From Drosophila pseudoobscura (lineage: Eukaryota > Arthropoda > Insecta > Diptera > Drosophilidae), in assembly GCF_009870125.1 (NCBI RefSeq), contig NC_046683.1, positions 16,563,001 through 16,627,000 on the forward strand: DNA of 64,000 bases. The letters are read 5' to 3'. Below are positions 1 through 12,139 of this stretch, one piece after another. Under the pieces are notes generated by a model, which ran no database searches, was not told the origin of the DNA, and worked only from the letters and a program-made list of their open reading frames with translations. The first letter of the stretch is position 1; each line of letters begins with the position of its first letter. The translations under genes were made by a program, and so were the position numbers.

Positions 1-3000
1 TACCGATCGACTCGCTTTTGTTTCAATTCGGAATTTCTAGATTCGTCAGCGATGCAACATTTTTTGGCCTCAAAGTTCCTTTTGGGAAAAAATCAACTCT
101 AAACAGATCTCGCACACACTCTCTTCCGTGTCTGTGTGTGTGTGTGTGTGGGGGGGGGGGAGGGGGCTCATTAGTTTCCAGTGTCAGTTGATTGATCGAT
201 TAATCGCTTGATTAGTTCTGTAGTTTCCAGTGTTTCGATTGGTCCCAATGTCAATTTGGAAATTTCATTATCATTATCGCCCGCCCTCCCCCAGGCCAGA
301 ATATTCAGCTGATAAGAGTGATCTACACACACACACACATGCACACACATGCACATATTTACATAGAGATACGGTTAGAGCTGGAGAGCCGTTAAGTCTC
401 CGGCTTGGGGCCTGTCTGTTTGTGGTGCAAAGTCCCCTTTCCACATGGAAATTTTTGTTTTCTCATGCGAAACAACTTTTGTTGAAAGCGATTGAATAAC
501 AGAGAGCAAAAACACACACACAAATACACACAAATTTGTTGCATCATCTGTCGCGAGTCAATGAACTGAACTAGTTCCCCCAGGGATTCTGGAACTGAAA
601 CTTAAATCGAAACCTTTTCCTTTCACTTGAGAGGGTCCTTGGGGCATAGGCTTTGTATTCCTTTGCCGCCGTTCCACCGCCCAAGGAGGCGCATTAGAAA
701 TGTTGGAACGGAATGGAATGGTGGAATCAAATGCGAACAGTGCCAAAAAGAGAGGAAATGGTGGGGCAGAGTGTTCAGATATTATCATTCTTCAAGAAAC
801 AACAACAAAATATAGCACACACACACACACACACACACATACGTCGCGTAGCGTCGCGTCGCTTCGGTAGAGTCGCATTTTGATTATCTTATCGCTTATG
901 CAGAAGAGACACAGACAGAGACACAGCCAGAAACAGAGACAAAGAGAGCCCCACAGATAGGGTGGGGAGGGCGCAGAGAAAAAACCCCCCTTGGGCCTAG
1001 ATTAAATTCCACATTCCACAGGGTCGTATAAATGTTACGAAAAAAATAAAATAAACAACCAAAAAATATATGTAGCATGAAGCATAGAAAAATAGGGCGA
1101 GAGGGGGTAAGAAAAAATGTTTCATTGCCAGTGTTTCAATATCTGTTCCATTTCAATTGGTTAGCGGAACGAAACGGAATAAAAGTTGGATAAAAGCTTC
1201 TCTTCCCATTCCATTCCACTCCGCGTTCCATTCCCATTTTGTTCCTTCTCGTGCATTTCGTTACTGAAACCAAAGCGAGCGCTTTTTTCCATTAAAAAAC
1301 AAAAACAAAATGCAATTTTCTTGAACTTTGGGGGAGCACAACATTCTCCCCCCCCCCCCCCCCCCCCTCTGCCCCCTCTGCCCCACACTTCAAGGTCAGT
1401 GCACATTGATTTCCAAATCTCCAGACTCCGCTCCGAGTCCGAATCATTCAGTTGTGTGGCCACAACGACCTTGGCTGGGGAGTCAACTACCCAGCAAAAA
1501 ATTTAGTAAAAATACAATAAAAGTAAAAAAAAAGCGAAAATATTAAAACAGAACCATAACCACAGAAAGGTTAAAGGCCAACGCGAACAGCCAGCACACG
1601 TCAAGCGGAAATGGAGATCAACAAAATTGAAATGCCAGACGAGGCGCAAAAAAATTACCCAATAATAGCCCCCCAAAGCGGCTCAAAGCGGCTGAAATTG
1701 AAACTGAAACCGTGGCAGCGAGGCAGCGTGGCAGCGAGGCAGAGGCGCCACCAACAAAAAACAAACCCAATCATTGGAAAAATGCTTCAACGCGAAGAAG
1801 TCGTCCTTGACATTTTTCTAGCTGTCAGCTGTCAGAATCTGAGGCTCAGTCAAGGGCGGGAGGGGAGGGAGAGGGAGGCGGCGACGGGGGCGGCGACCGG
1901 CTAAGAGCATGGAGAATTTTTCGATTCCAGGGGCTGGCTTCGAGTCGTTTTAGCCAGGGACTTCACACAGAGGCTCTCCCAGAGATTTCTCCCAAGAGGA
2001 GCGGGACAATGGTCATGGGATTACGGATCAGCCATGAATCTGTTCTTTCGGTGGACTCTTTCGAAGATTCTTTCTCCTGGAAGACACCCCAGAGAGCACT
2101 CCTCTTCACTCTTCATAGAATGAAGCTGTCACTAGAACTTAACCCCTGTTTGCAGCGACTCCCGACAACCCTGAAAGCCAAAAACCTCATTAAAATGCAG
2201 CTGCAACAAAGGGGAACGTGCCACCGACACCGCCACCGCCACCACCGCCGCCGCCTTGTGGGGGAGTCGATTTTACGAGAGCAATCAGAGCTCAATAAAG
2301 GAGACGACAGACAGACAGACAGACAGACAAAAACAAAAGGGAACCAAAAATAAATATTTTTGTGGGTGGAAAGAGAGAAAATTGGGGGTAGGGGGCGAAG
2401 GGCTAGTTTAGGGGGTTGCTAGGCCTTAGAAAGGTCAAATAATTATTGGTTGCTGGCTAGACAGGGGTTAATACATTTACCAATAACTTAAACCACCCTC
2501 ACCCTTCCCCAACCACCCCTCCTTCACCACTCTACCCAAAATTACTGTGTAATTTTAGGTTTTTGTCATTTATTTTTATTGGTTTTTGGGTTTAGCCACT
2601 CTCCCCCTCACCGGCACCCCCGTAAACCCATTCCCAATTTATTCGATATATTTTTGTGTCCTTTCTTTTGTGAGAAATTTATACAGCGTTTCGATTCCAT
2701 TCGCGGAATCTATGAAACGGAACAAGATACGGTACGGAATAAAAAGATAGACCTGCCCGATCCCTCTCATGAGAGCTTTGCTCTGCTTTGCTTTTGTTGT
2801 TTTCTTTTCAATAAGCTGTTGCCGTGATGCCCTTCGCCTACAGCTGATACTGCTCCTGCACCGCCTTTGCCCTCTCTGGCGCATTTCTCTCTGCTGGCTA
2901 CCTCGTGGTTCTGCCTCTGCCACTGCTTCTGCCTCTGCTGATGTCTCTGCTGCTGCTTCTGTCTCTGATTCTGCTTATGCTTCTGCTCTCTTCCTGGCTC

Positions 3001-6000
3001 TGCCGCTGCTGACTCTCCCTCTGCTACTGCTTTAAACTCTGATGGTGCCTCTGCTTCTGCTTACTTCCGAGCTCTGCCTGATGCTTCTGCTGTCCCTGCT
3101 TCTGTCCTGCCTCTGCCACTGCTTCTGCCTCTGCCTCTGCTGCTGCTTATGTTTTTGCTCTCTTCCTAGCTCTGCCGCTGCTGACTGTCCCTCTGACTTT
3201 GCTGCTATCTCTGCTGCTGTCTCTGCTGCTGCTTCTGTCTCTGATTCTGCTTATTTTTCTGCTTACTTCCGAGCTCTGCCTGCTGCCTGCTGCCTCTGTC
3301 TCTGCTTATGCTTCTGCTTCTATCTCTGCTGCTGCCTGTGCCTTTGCTTCTGTCGCTGCTGGAGTAGCAAGCAGTGCAGCTTCCATACAAACGATCAAAC
3401 ATATTTGATAGCACTTTCTGCCGAACTCTGCCGCTGCTGCTCTCCTCACAGAGAGAGAGAGAGAGAGAAAGAGAGTACACCTTAGATCGCTTTCCTGTGT
3501 AAAATCCTGGCCCTCTCTCTCTCTCACTCTCTCTCTGTCTGTCTCTCTGGGCTTTTGGTTTTCTTTTATTGTCTCTTCTCTTCTCATCACTTGGTGTTCA
3601 TTGTCTGCAGTTCGTGCGTTGTCAACGCGTTAATTATCTGAAGAAAACATTGTTTTCTTGTTTTCCTATTGCTTGGTGGCAGGGGCGGGGGGGATATGGG
3701 GATATGCGGTGGAAGTTAAAACTGATTTCTCAGAGCCACAGCGGAAGGAAGCACATGTTTTGCATTTCGTAGTCCACCGACTCCCTTCCCTTTCCTCTTT
3801 CCCAAGAAAATACCAAAAAATATTCGCTAAAAAAAGAAACACAAAAATATATGTTTTCTCCCATTAAAATTCCATGTCCCTCAGAAAAAATAAAACCAAC
3901 AAAAGAATTCCCATTTGGCGTTTTCTAAACATATTTTAGACGGACTCCAAGGTTACATTCCGACTCTCCCCAGTGAAAGCTCCCCCCCCAGGAGCAATCG
4001 GCATATTGAAAAACTCAATTAAAATGAACCCATCATCGACTGTTCGTTCGGCGGCAGTGGCAGTGGCAGTGGCAGTAGCACCCAGAGAGAGATCCCATAA
4101 AACAGATAATCAAAAGAGTATCAATACGAGGCAATAAATTACGAAGGCGTGGGCGTCCCCACCGACTCCAGCGGCCCCCTCTCGTGTGTGTGTGTGTGTG
4201 GGGGGTCCGGTTAATTAGCCAAAATGGCAATTTGAAAAATTAATTTGGCAAATATACAAAAACACCGAAAGAAAACAAAAAAATAAAACGCACAAAGGCG
4301 AAGGGGTTGATTGAATGTTTTAATACCTTAATTTTCGAGAAGAGCGCAAGCTTTGCGTAGGAGTTCCAAGCGAGAGAGCGAAAGGGAGAGGGCAAGCTTT
4401 GGTGTTCGGCTGAAGATGAGCTTCCGAGCGCAGCATTAAGCTCCTTGTGGACAACCGCTAGATGGAGGGCCAGCAAACGAAAGAGAGAGCCGATGTGGAC
4501 GATGTCCCTGTCTCTCTCTGGCACTCAGCAACGACAGCTCTTATCTACTCGCTGCGAAGATCCTCTCTGAGAGAGGATCTTGCTCTGGCATAATAATAGA
4601 TTTGCATAGCGTACCCTTTTCCCTTTTCTCGACTCTTTGGCAACTAAAGAAAGGCATTCAAATAAAATGATAAACAAACACAAATTTCCAGCTAAAGGCA
4701 AAAAGTTACGATCGCATTTTTGAAGTCGTTCGCCTGTGCCTTAGAACAAACAAATAATTCGTTGGGGAAATAAACAAACCCACCAGGGAATCGATGGGCC
4801 ATAAGATGATTGAGATTTGGGATTGAGTAGCAAAGTGCAAGAATAAAATTAAAAGATTTTTGAAAAATTTCACCACAAAAATTCCAATAAAACTGCACTA
4901 TCTGCCCCCTTCGAATCTGCCGCATACCCGGACCCAGACCCGGACTCTGTTGTCATTACCCTTATCTGTCACGGACACGTTCTTGCGCCCTTATGTCTGG
5001 GCGCCACAGTGCCTGCCGCAGATGGTGGCAAAATCGATTTCGCCTGTAAAAACAAAAGAAAATCTCGAATCTTGTTGACTCTTTCAATGGGGGTCCTCCA
5101 TCAATACACCAGAGAGGGAGGAGGAGGTTGGTAGGGGTGCAAAGGCCAACCCTACCAGAGAACCAAAGACGCCCCAGTCTCTGCCTCGTCGCCCAACGAG
5201 GGGGTTGGCCGGGCCCGGAGGCTGAACCTCGCCCACGCACAAGCCAGTTGTATGTATATTTGGCCCAGTTGCAGCCTGTGGCCTGTGGCATGTGGCATGT
5301 GGCAGCCCACGCAACACACACACAAACACAAACAGCAAGTCATCTGTCAGCTGTGGGCGTGTGGGTGGGAGAGCCTTTTCCCTCCTTCTAATGCTGCCAC
5401 GATTTTGTTGGGGGTTGATTTTTCCTGTGACGTCAGTCACAAGGACACAATGAGTAATAAATTGAGTGAGGTATTTCCCCCCACCCCCTTAACAGTCTTT
5501 AAATCAAATTCCCAATAATCCCCCCCATTTAAAAATATGACTTTTATTCGTGGCAAAGGTACAATGATGGTAGCTCGTTTTTTTTTATACCATTTTCTTG
5601 GTAAATCAAAAATCTCCATTATGCAAGCGGCTGGCTGCCCACCAAATGCGTCCTAATTTCCAATTGAAAGGCCAACAGCCGTAGCCGTACCAAACACACA
5701 CACACACACACATCTCCAAAACTGGACAATGTGCCAATAGTGTGGAAGTCAAGTGGGCTTTGTGGCAGCCACATAGCAAAACAGGCGGCGGCAACACAGC
5801 CACAGCCGCAGCCGCAGACGGCATAACCAGCAACAAAAATATCTGCAACTCCGGTGGTGCCGTGTGTGTCCACAACTTCATTTGTCTCGCTGTCAATTTG
5901 TATTCCTTTTTTTCTATTTTTTTGTGTACCAAATAAATTGGGCCACAATCAAACAGCAACAACAACAGACGCCAACATTTTTTCTTTCTTTCTTGCCAAA

Positions 6001-8141
6001 AGATATGTACATCCATCCAAGTCCAATTATGCACAGCTCAAAGAAGAAATACATATATATTTATTTTTTTGTATTTTGTCGCCCATTTTTGGTTGCCTTC
6101 GCCACACGAAAGACTTAATTTCAGACAAATTTCCAGCTAAGAAGATATAACCCAGTATTTACCTTAATAAGCCTTGTTTTCTCAGTTATTCAGAAACGTT
6201 GATGGAAACGATCTAAGAACGCATTCGAATCGTCATTTAGTTGATGGAAACGATCCAAAAATTATGCGTCGATAAACGGTAAGTAACACACATACAGAGG
6301 CATACAGAGGCATGCATGTGTGTGTGTGTGTGTGCTGTACACGCAAAAAGAGACAAAAAAAAATGCGGCAGAAAAGCAACAAGTGGCTGGCCGGGGCTTC
6401 CGACCAAACGCGGAAGAACGAAGCGAAATGGAGAGAGAAATATATACCGAATATATTTTTATTGTGCTTTCCCCCTCTTACTCCTGGTTAGTGCTTATCA
6501 GTTGGCTCGGGAAATCGTGGCAATGGCAGGGAATAATAATAATGATAGATAGGGTTAGCAACGACCTTCCAGAGAGCGAGAGAGAGAGAGAGAGTGAGAG
6601 GGGGGAGACACTCTGCACAAGTAAAGAACTTTCGTCTCAAGTTGAGAGTCGAAACAAAAAAAAAAAGCTAATGAGGGGAACACAACGGAGCACGTTGAAA
6701 ACGAAATGCAAAATAAATTATCATGAAAAGAGTAGAACCAGAAGAGTAAAAGGTTAGCTTCGAGGCTTCTGATACCCTGGCAAGTGCATAGTTTTCCAAT
6801 CATTCCATTCTGGAATCGAGTGCTTGCACCCTTTGTGATTTGATATAAAACGAGGAGAAAATGCAAATCTGGCAAAACGCAAAACGGGCAGCCAGCGCGA
6901 GGGACAGGGACAGGGAGAGTGCATGCAATGCCAGCCAACCGACAGCGAAAGGGAGACAGAGCACACTCTGAGGGTCAGTGGGAATGCAATACAAGAAATG
7001 AAGCAGCAGTCGGAGACGGAGAGAGAGAGAGAGAGCCCGAGGGTCAGTTCGGCCACGGAAAACAGTAACAGCTGCTCTCTGCTGTGAGGGCGAGAGAGCA
7101 GTGTGAGAGCGAGGGAGCGAGCATTAGGCCGAATGCAGCAGCAGCAGCAGCAGATGCAGAGGAACGACGGGCAAATACCACAAGGGCAGCAGGCAGGCGG
7201 CAGACAGGCAAAGATGCGATGCACAGTGGAGCAAAAAAAAAAACAATAAAAAAACAAAACTACCAGAATGGAAATTGTTCACAAATCTTTGAAAGTTCAT
7301 ATTTATCATATATAAATAGTTAAGATTGCGAAGAAAAAGTAAAAAGCAATCTCGGGAGCTACAGAGATTCCAGAGAAATATTTAATCACGCATTATCTTT
7401 CAGTTTCATTTGAAATCTAGAAAACCTTTTTATCTCAGAAAAGAGCACAGATTGAGGGTATCTAAAATTGCAATGGATCTGCGTGCAAAGTGTTTTCGTA
7501 TCACGCAGAGCCGATTCCCTGAACAGGTACTACCCGTTGTACTTGAGGGTTCGTAAAATGTAAGAACTATTCAACACGAGCGGTTTTTTCTTTGGGAGCC
7601 CTTTGGAACCACTTGAACGGTTTTTCCCCACAATTCTAATTTCAAAGTCTTACAAAAACCCTGGAAATCCCTCTCGAGACACACTGTGCCGTTATCCGCA
7701 CACACAACTCTCTTTCGGTCTCTGTCTGCCAGCCTTGCATGTGCGCTTTTGCTGATCGTGTGTGAGAGCTTCTACTGCTTGCACACACACACACACACAC
7801 AGAAAAGCCGAAGACTTGAACAAGAGGAAGAAGAAAACGAAATAAAACAAGTTTTGAGACGCAGAAGTTTTCAGTTTTCAGAAAAGAAGAGAAACAAAAA
7901 CCAAAAAAAAAATAACAAAAAAACTGACTCCGGACTCAGACTTTCTTCAACATTTTGAGCTTTGTTTCTGTTTTCGCTTTTGTAGTATTTGGTATTTTTT
8001 TTTTTGTATGTTTTGGAGAGCAGCTGCTTGAGAAAACGTGAAACTTGTTTTGTGCCAAAAAAAGAAGAGAGGAGAGGAGAGGAAAAGAGAAAGAAGATAT
8101 CCCTCTTGTGAGGACGACTGGAATCGGAGGATACTACTCAC
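1..8141 (-). other. Probable first intron of Drak, no exon seen
   Basis: This stretch lies downstream, on the minus strand, of the Drak first coding exon, which ends in a good GTGAGT donor. I found no second kinase exon here on either strand, so the intron should run past the window start. It is rich in microsatellites: GT/G runs near 135-165, CA near 334-356 and 816-839, a C run near 1350-1368, GT near 4185-4203, CA near 5695-5712, GT near 6315-6333 and CA near 7781-7801. There is also a short direct repeat (GTTGATGGAAACGATC) near 6198 and 6241. The open frames in it are low-complexity or antisense noise. Confidence 0.55.
2860..3370 (+). repeat. Degenerate CTSTGC hexanucleotide tract
   Basis: About 500 bases consist of variants of CTCTGC, CTTCTG and CTGCTG words repeated in register, interrupted by words such as TCCGAGCTCTGCC that recur near 3065 and 3268. 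The plus strand reads as Leu/Ser/Ala/Cys-rich and the minus strand as Ala/Glu/Arg-rich open frames. These frames are a by-product of the repeat. It lies inside the presumed Drak intron and resembles the coding CAG/GAG-type tracts of Drosophila, but nothing supports translation. Confidence 0.7.
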
Positions 8142-8272
8142 CTGGCAAACGGCGTCTGTTCCACCTCGTAGATCTCGTTGATGTCATGCGACACGAGCAA
8201 TCCGTTAAAGCGTTCGGCATCAACATCCAAAAGGCCATCGCCTATGGGAAAGATTCCCTTTTCGGTGAACAT
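8142..8272 (-). CDS. Drak: Drak first coding exon (DAP-kinase-related Ser/Thr kinase)
   Basis: On the minus strand an ATG at 8272 opens 43 codons plus two bases, beginning MFTEKGIFPIGDGLLDV and ending VEQTPFA, followed by AG and a consensus GTGAGT donor at 8141. This N-terminus matches my memory of Drosophila Drak, the death-associated-protein-kinase-related kinase that phosphorylates the myosin regulatory light chain during epithelial morphogenesis. The matching part leads straight into the glycine-rich loop of the kinase domain (FARGKFA in the family), which must start the next exon, outside the window. Only this exon is visible, so the kinase lobes and catalytic residues cannot be assessed. 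The gene is X-linked in D. melanogaster as I recall. Identity is inferred from a short stretch but is fairly specific. Confidence 0.72.
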
Positions 8273-9272
8273 GATCTATGGATCTGTGTGCGGGGTATTT
8301 TTAGGGGGGAAGATCAGATCTTCTTTCGTATTTCGTTTTTTTTTTTTTGTTTCTTTTTTAGGACTCTGGCTTTTATTTTTTGTTGTTTGTTGTTTTATGT
8401 TTGACTAATTTTCTGATTTTGGTGGGTTAGCCGGAGGGGGGAGACGGGGAGCCGCACGTTGTGTATTCTTTAACTCTGTTTTAGCACAAGAACAAAAAGG
8501 AAAGAAAACGGTGAGAAGCGGAAGATGAGAACAAGGTAAACACACGACAAATTCGTTAATTGAAAAACGTTGAGGGCGCGCTCTGCTCTCACTCTCTCGC
8601 ACACATACACGACTCTAAAGTGTGGCCACACTACAGAAATTCCAGTGCAACTGCAACACACACACGCACACACACACACATAAGCGCACATAAGCCATGC
8701 ACAGCAGCCAAAAAAAATTCCCGCGGCTCTACTCTACTCTACTCCACTCTCTCTCACTCTTCGTGTGTGTGTGTGTATGTATGTAGTATATTTGTACCGT
8801 TCTGTAGGCACAACTTCTTTTTTTTGTTTCTCCTTTATTTTATTTTCGTATTTTTCGATTAGCGCCAAAAACAAAAGTAACACGACAATTGCTGGATGCA
8901 AATGCTGTAAAGGTTAATATCTAAAACTTTGTGGTACGCACGGCACACTGTTCGTGGTGGTGGTAGTTTGGTTTGGTTTGGGTTGGTTCGGTTGTATGGT
9001 TAGGTAGGTACAACAAAACTCGTAGCGCGCACGAACCGTAAACGGAAAAATTTTGTATGCCTCCCAGCGTTCGACTTGTTCAAAGATTTTTTTACACTAG
9101 AAGTGAATAATAGTAAATAAAGCACACACAAAATTTGCCCGAACGAACGGCCGGACCAAAAAAAAATAAGGTTCAAAGCTGCTCTCAATATATTTATTTA
9201 TTTGTATTTACTTAATTCGACAACGACGCGCGCAGCAACCGCTCGGTTCAAAAAAAATTTTGATAATGTGGG
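8273..9272 (-). other. Presumed Drak 5' leader and upstream region
   Basis: One kilobase between the Drak start codon and the M1BP-type motif at 9273. It contains CA repeats (about 8658-8690), T/A-rich runs and no convincing ORF. I infer that it holds the transcription start and 5' UTR of Drak, possibly with a non-coding exon. No splice site could be fixed. Confidence 0.4.
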
Positions 9273-9283
9273 CAGTGTGACCG
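9273..9283 (-). promoter_or_regulatory. M1BP motif (GGTCACACTG) upstream of Drak
   Basis: The plus strand reads CAGTGTGACCG, which is CGGTCACACTG on the minus strand, the Drosophila core-promoter Motif 1 bound by M1BP. It faces Drak about 1 kb upstream of its ATG and marks the exact start of an interspersed repeat that also abuts the Uba5 promoter. Confidence 0.5.
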
Positions 9284-10156
9284 CGGACCCAGTGATAAAA
9301 TATACGGTCTGACGAATTCAAGTTCTATTATACATATTCCTCGATTTTGATATTCCGTCGAGTATTACTAGCTATATAGAACATTTAGCCATGACTACTT
9401 AATTTTATACGATTGATGAATCAATTTTCTACAATATTGGATGGTTTTTAATCCTTGCTTTTATTGTACTTTGACTAAAACAACGTTTAAACAAAATAGT
9501 TGAACAAAAAATCAGTCGCAATGTTGCTGGTATTTGAAGACATGATGCGTGTATAGGCCTTTGTACACCCTATTTCGCTAATTTTATATGTAGATCAAAC
9601 GCAATTTATTAAGACCTTTTCTCAAATTGATATGTTTTTGACTTATTCATGTGTATTATTAGTATCTTGTATATATTTATCTCTATCCTGATACCTACTG
9701 AGCCTTGGAAGACAAACGTATTCACAATTCTATAACATCCAAAACCCACAGGGTATGTGTGCATGGAATTAGCAACATGTTTGTGTATGGAATGAGACTC
9801 ATTGTTGCAAAAGCGAAACTGCGGCGAATTGGGTATTGCCTATATTTCAAGCTATATAGATTTGCCCACTTAGCTTTATCCCATAGATAAATGTATTTTT
9901 TACAATATTGCTTCTTTTAATTACCTTAATGTATTTTATTTTGACTAAAATACGGTTTTCAAGGAAATGTTGCCGCAACAGTGTGTATGGAATGGGACTC
10001 ATTGTTGCTAAAGCGAACTGCGGCGAATTAAAATTCGATTCATTTAGCACTAAAAAACACCACATGGGAGCGCGGCGAAAACCAGTTTCTACAGTATGAC
10101 CCTCAGAACAGCACCGAAATATACCGTCTCATTTTCAAAATATACCGTAAATATAC
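9273..10156 (+). repeat. Interspersed repeat, copy 1 (also at 18423)
   Basis: About 880 bases that match 18423-19231 almost base for base over most of their first 500 bases, then diverge and rejoin near the end at GGGAGCGCGGCGAAAACC. Both copies begin with the CAGTGTGACCGCGGACCC word and end in repeated ATATACCG words. Internally it is built from degenerate monomers of roughly 180-250 bases sharing words such as TTTTATTGTATTTTGACTAAAA. There is no coding capacity. I read it as a non-autonomous or satellite-like dispersed element. The family name is unknown to me. Confidence 0.75.
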
Positions 10157-10164
10157 CTATCAGA

Positions 10165-10330
10165 AACAAGAACTTAGCCCTCTTAACCCCCCTTTATTTA
10201 AAAAGGTGATCCACTCTAGTGTATCTGGGAATATATGTCTGTATGTAAATTCTTCTTGTGGATCCATTCGTTCTCTATACTTGAAAACACATATTGCCAA
10301 GATATCGTTTACCTGGACTGCGCTAGAATT
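10165..10330 (+). repeat. Short dispersed repeat, partner at 14865-15010
   Basis: Begins AACTTAGCCC, runs through TTAACCCCCC and an AGGTGA word, and ends near GATATCG. The same order of words, with many substitutions, recurs at 14865-15010 in the same orientation. The two copies bracket the tubulin and Spase25 genes. Confidence 0.6.
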
Positions 10331-12139
10331 CTTAAATTTTTAGAATAACCAAGGACTTTATTTTCATACCCACTGGTCGATAGTGGGTTAATCGTCCATG
10401 ATCGGATATTATATTCAAATCATGGTATTATGTTATGCTATTACTTAATGGTTACGGAGTACTCTTGATATATATTGATGTAGAGTATGACTGCCACTAT
10501 TACATTATTACTGACTATCAATAATTTGTTCTAATCTGTTCTTTACGTGCAGGAAGTGTTATTCGGATCGACATAATAGATCCACCTGAATAACTTTAAC
10601 ATCGAGGACTTGCAGAATATTGACCCCAGCAAGGACAGCACTCTTTTTATTAATTTGTAACAAATAACCAGTTCTTTCCTTCAAATTAGCTATAGCTAGA
10701 TCTCTTCTAGATCAATAAAGATATTCTCTCCCTCTGCTCTCGAATACTTGAAATACAAGAATATCTAATACATTTATTTGGATGATATTGTTACAAATAT
10801 CTCATCTATTCTATGCCCTATGTTCCTTAAAGATTTAAATTTGATAGATTTCTGAAGAGTGTTGGTTAGCAGCGAATTGAAGCCGCGCTTTGGAGACGGT
10901 CACACCAACGGTACTGAGAAAAATCTTAATATCTCCTAAAACCGAGAAACAAATACAAAATTATTTATTCCTAGAAGATTTGATGGCTTTTTTCCTAGCG
11001 GTTTTATTAGGAAACCATACAAAACAAAACAAAAAATAAGTATCGATAGTGTGAAACCCTTTGACCCAATCGATACTATCGATTGTCTGTGCCGCAATTC
11101 AAAATTTGGGGGTTTCTTTAACTTTGGAAATGCCGCACGCCGTCCACGCGTTGGGCAATGCTTCAATGCCGTTAAGCGGCGCCTAGTCAACTAATTTTTG
11201 GCGATGCCAAGTGGCCACGGGGTGGCAGGGCAGGGAGCTGGTAGCAAGGTGCCCAGCCCACAAATAGTTGGCGTCTCTACTCGCGTTCTATTGAATTCTT
11301 AATTTATATTTATGCTTTCAGGCCTTTCTCCCTCTCTCTCTCTCTCGCTCTCTCGAGGTGCGTGTAGGTGTGCGCCTGCCACCCAGCATAACGGGTGTGT
11401 GTGCGTGTGTGTGCTCCACTTGCAGACCGCCGTTGCGCATTTTTCATGAGCATTTTGTCCGCCTCGGGGCCGGGATGGGATTTGATGCACACTGGGTGCC
11501 TGCCGCCTCTCTGTATTTGGACGTGTGTGTACGTGGATATAATATATTTTTGTCACCACGACGGCATCTCAGGAATGCGGTGCACCAGAAATAAACCAAG
11601 TGCAAAAACCTTTAGCATCAATCTATTAATAATGCTGCATAGAATACATATCTCCTGCCTCTCGTGGCACTAGCCACACACGCACGCACGCACATACATA
11701 CATACATATGTATGTATATAGGGGCGCCCTTTTATTTACCCCAATCCCTGCCGTATTCTCAACTCCCTCTTGGCTGCATTTCAAGTTTAGCAGATCCGGC
11801 TTTTGACCTACGCAAAATGTTTGTCCAAACCGAAAATAGATCGCGAGTCCCGAAAGATTTGGCAACTAATTGCATTTTTGAATACCAAAACTAGATCTGG
11901 GATGGTCAGGATTATATCCCTTAAAGCGATCTTCGTGGATCATCCAAGCGAGATCCGCTTCGATCGATTCGATTGAACAAAAACTCCACAAAATTGTTGA
12001 AATATCTAGGACAATATCAATATCTATTCAATTTGTATTCCGATTTACAAAGATGAAACGACAAAGATGATTTCATTTGGAAATTTCTTTTTGGAAGTGC
12101 AAGTATGTATGTATGTAGGCATTCAACCACCAGTCTAAT
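10331..12139. other. Unassigned intergenic DNA with a possible decayed exon
   Basis: No confident gene. Near 10553-10660 a GTGCAG acceptor is followed by a frame reading EVLFGST, two stops, then NIEDLQNIDPSKDSTLFINL and a stop, with AATAAA about 60 bases later, which could be a decayed terminal exon. A DRE-type cluster lies at 11041-11086. CT-rich and GT repeats are at 11325-11415, and short CACG/CATA repeats near 11675-11720. Confidence 0.5.
11041..11086. promoter_or_regulatory. DRE cluster (TATCGATA and two ATCGAT words)
   Basis: A perfect palindromic DRE, TATCGATA, at 11041-11048 is followed within 40 bases by ATCGATACTATCGAT. DREF sites of this kind mark housekeeping promoters in Drosophila. 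The only downstream frame on the plus strand is an 18-codon ORF beginning MPHAVHALGNA near 11130, so either a gene was lost here or the promoter serves a distant transcript. Confidence 0.45.

Noticed and set aside
3042..3485. 147-codon Leu/Cys-rich frame
   Set aside because: Translation of the CTSTGC repeat tract, with several frames open at once on both strands.
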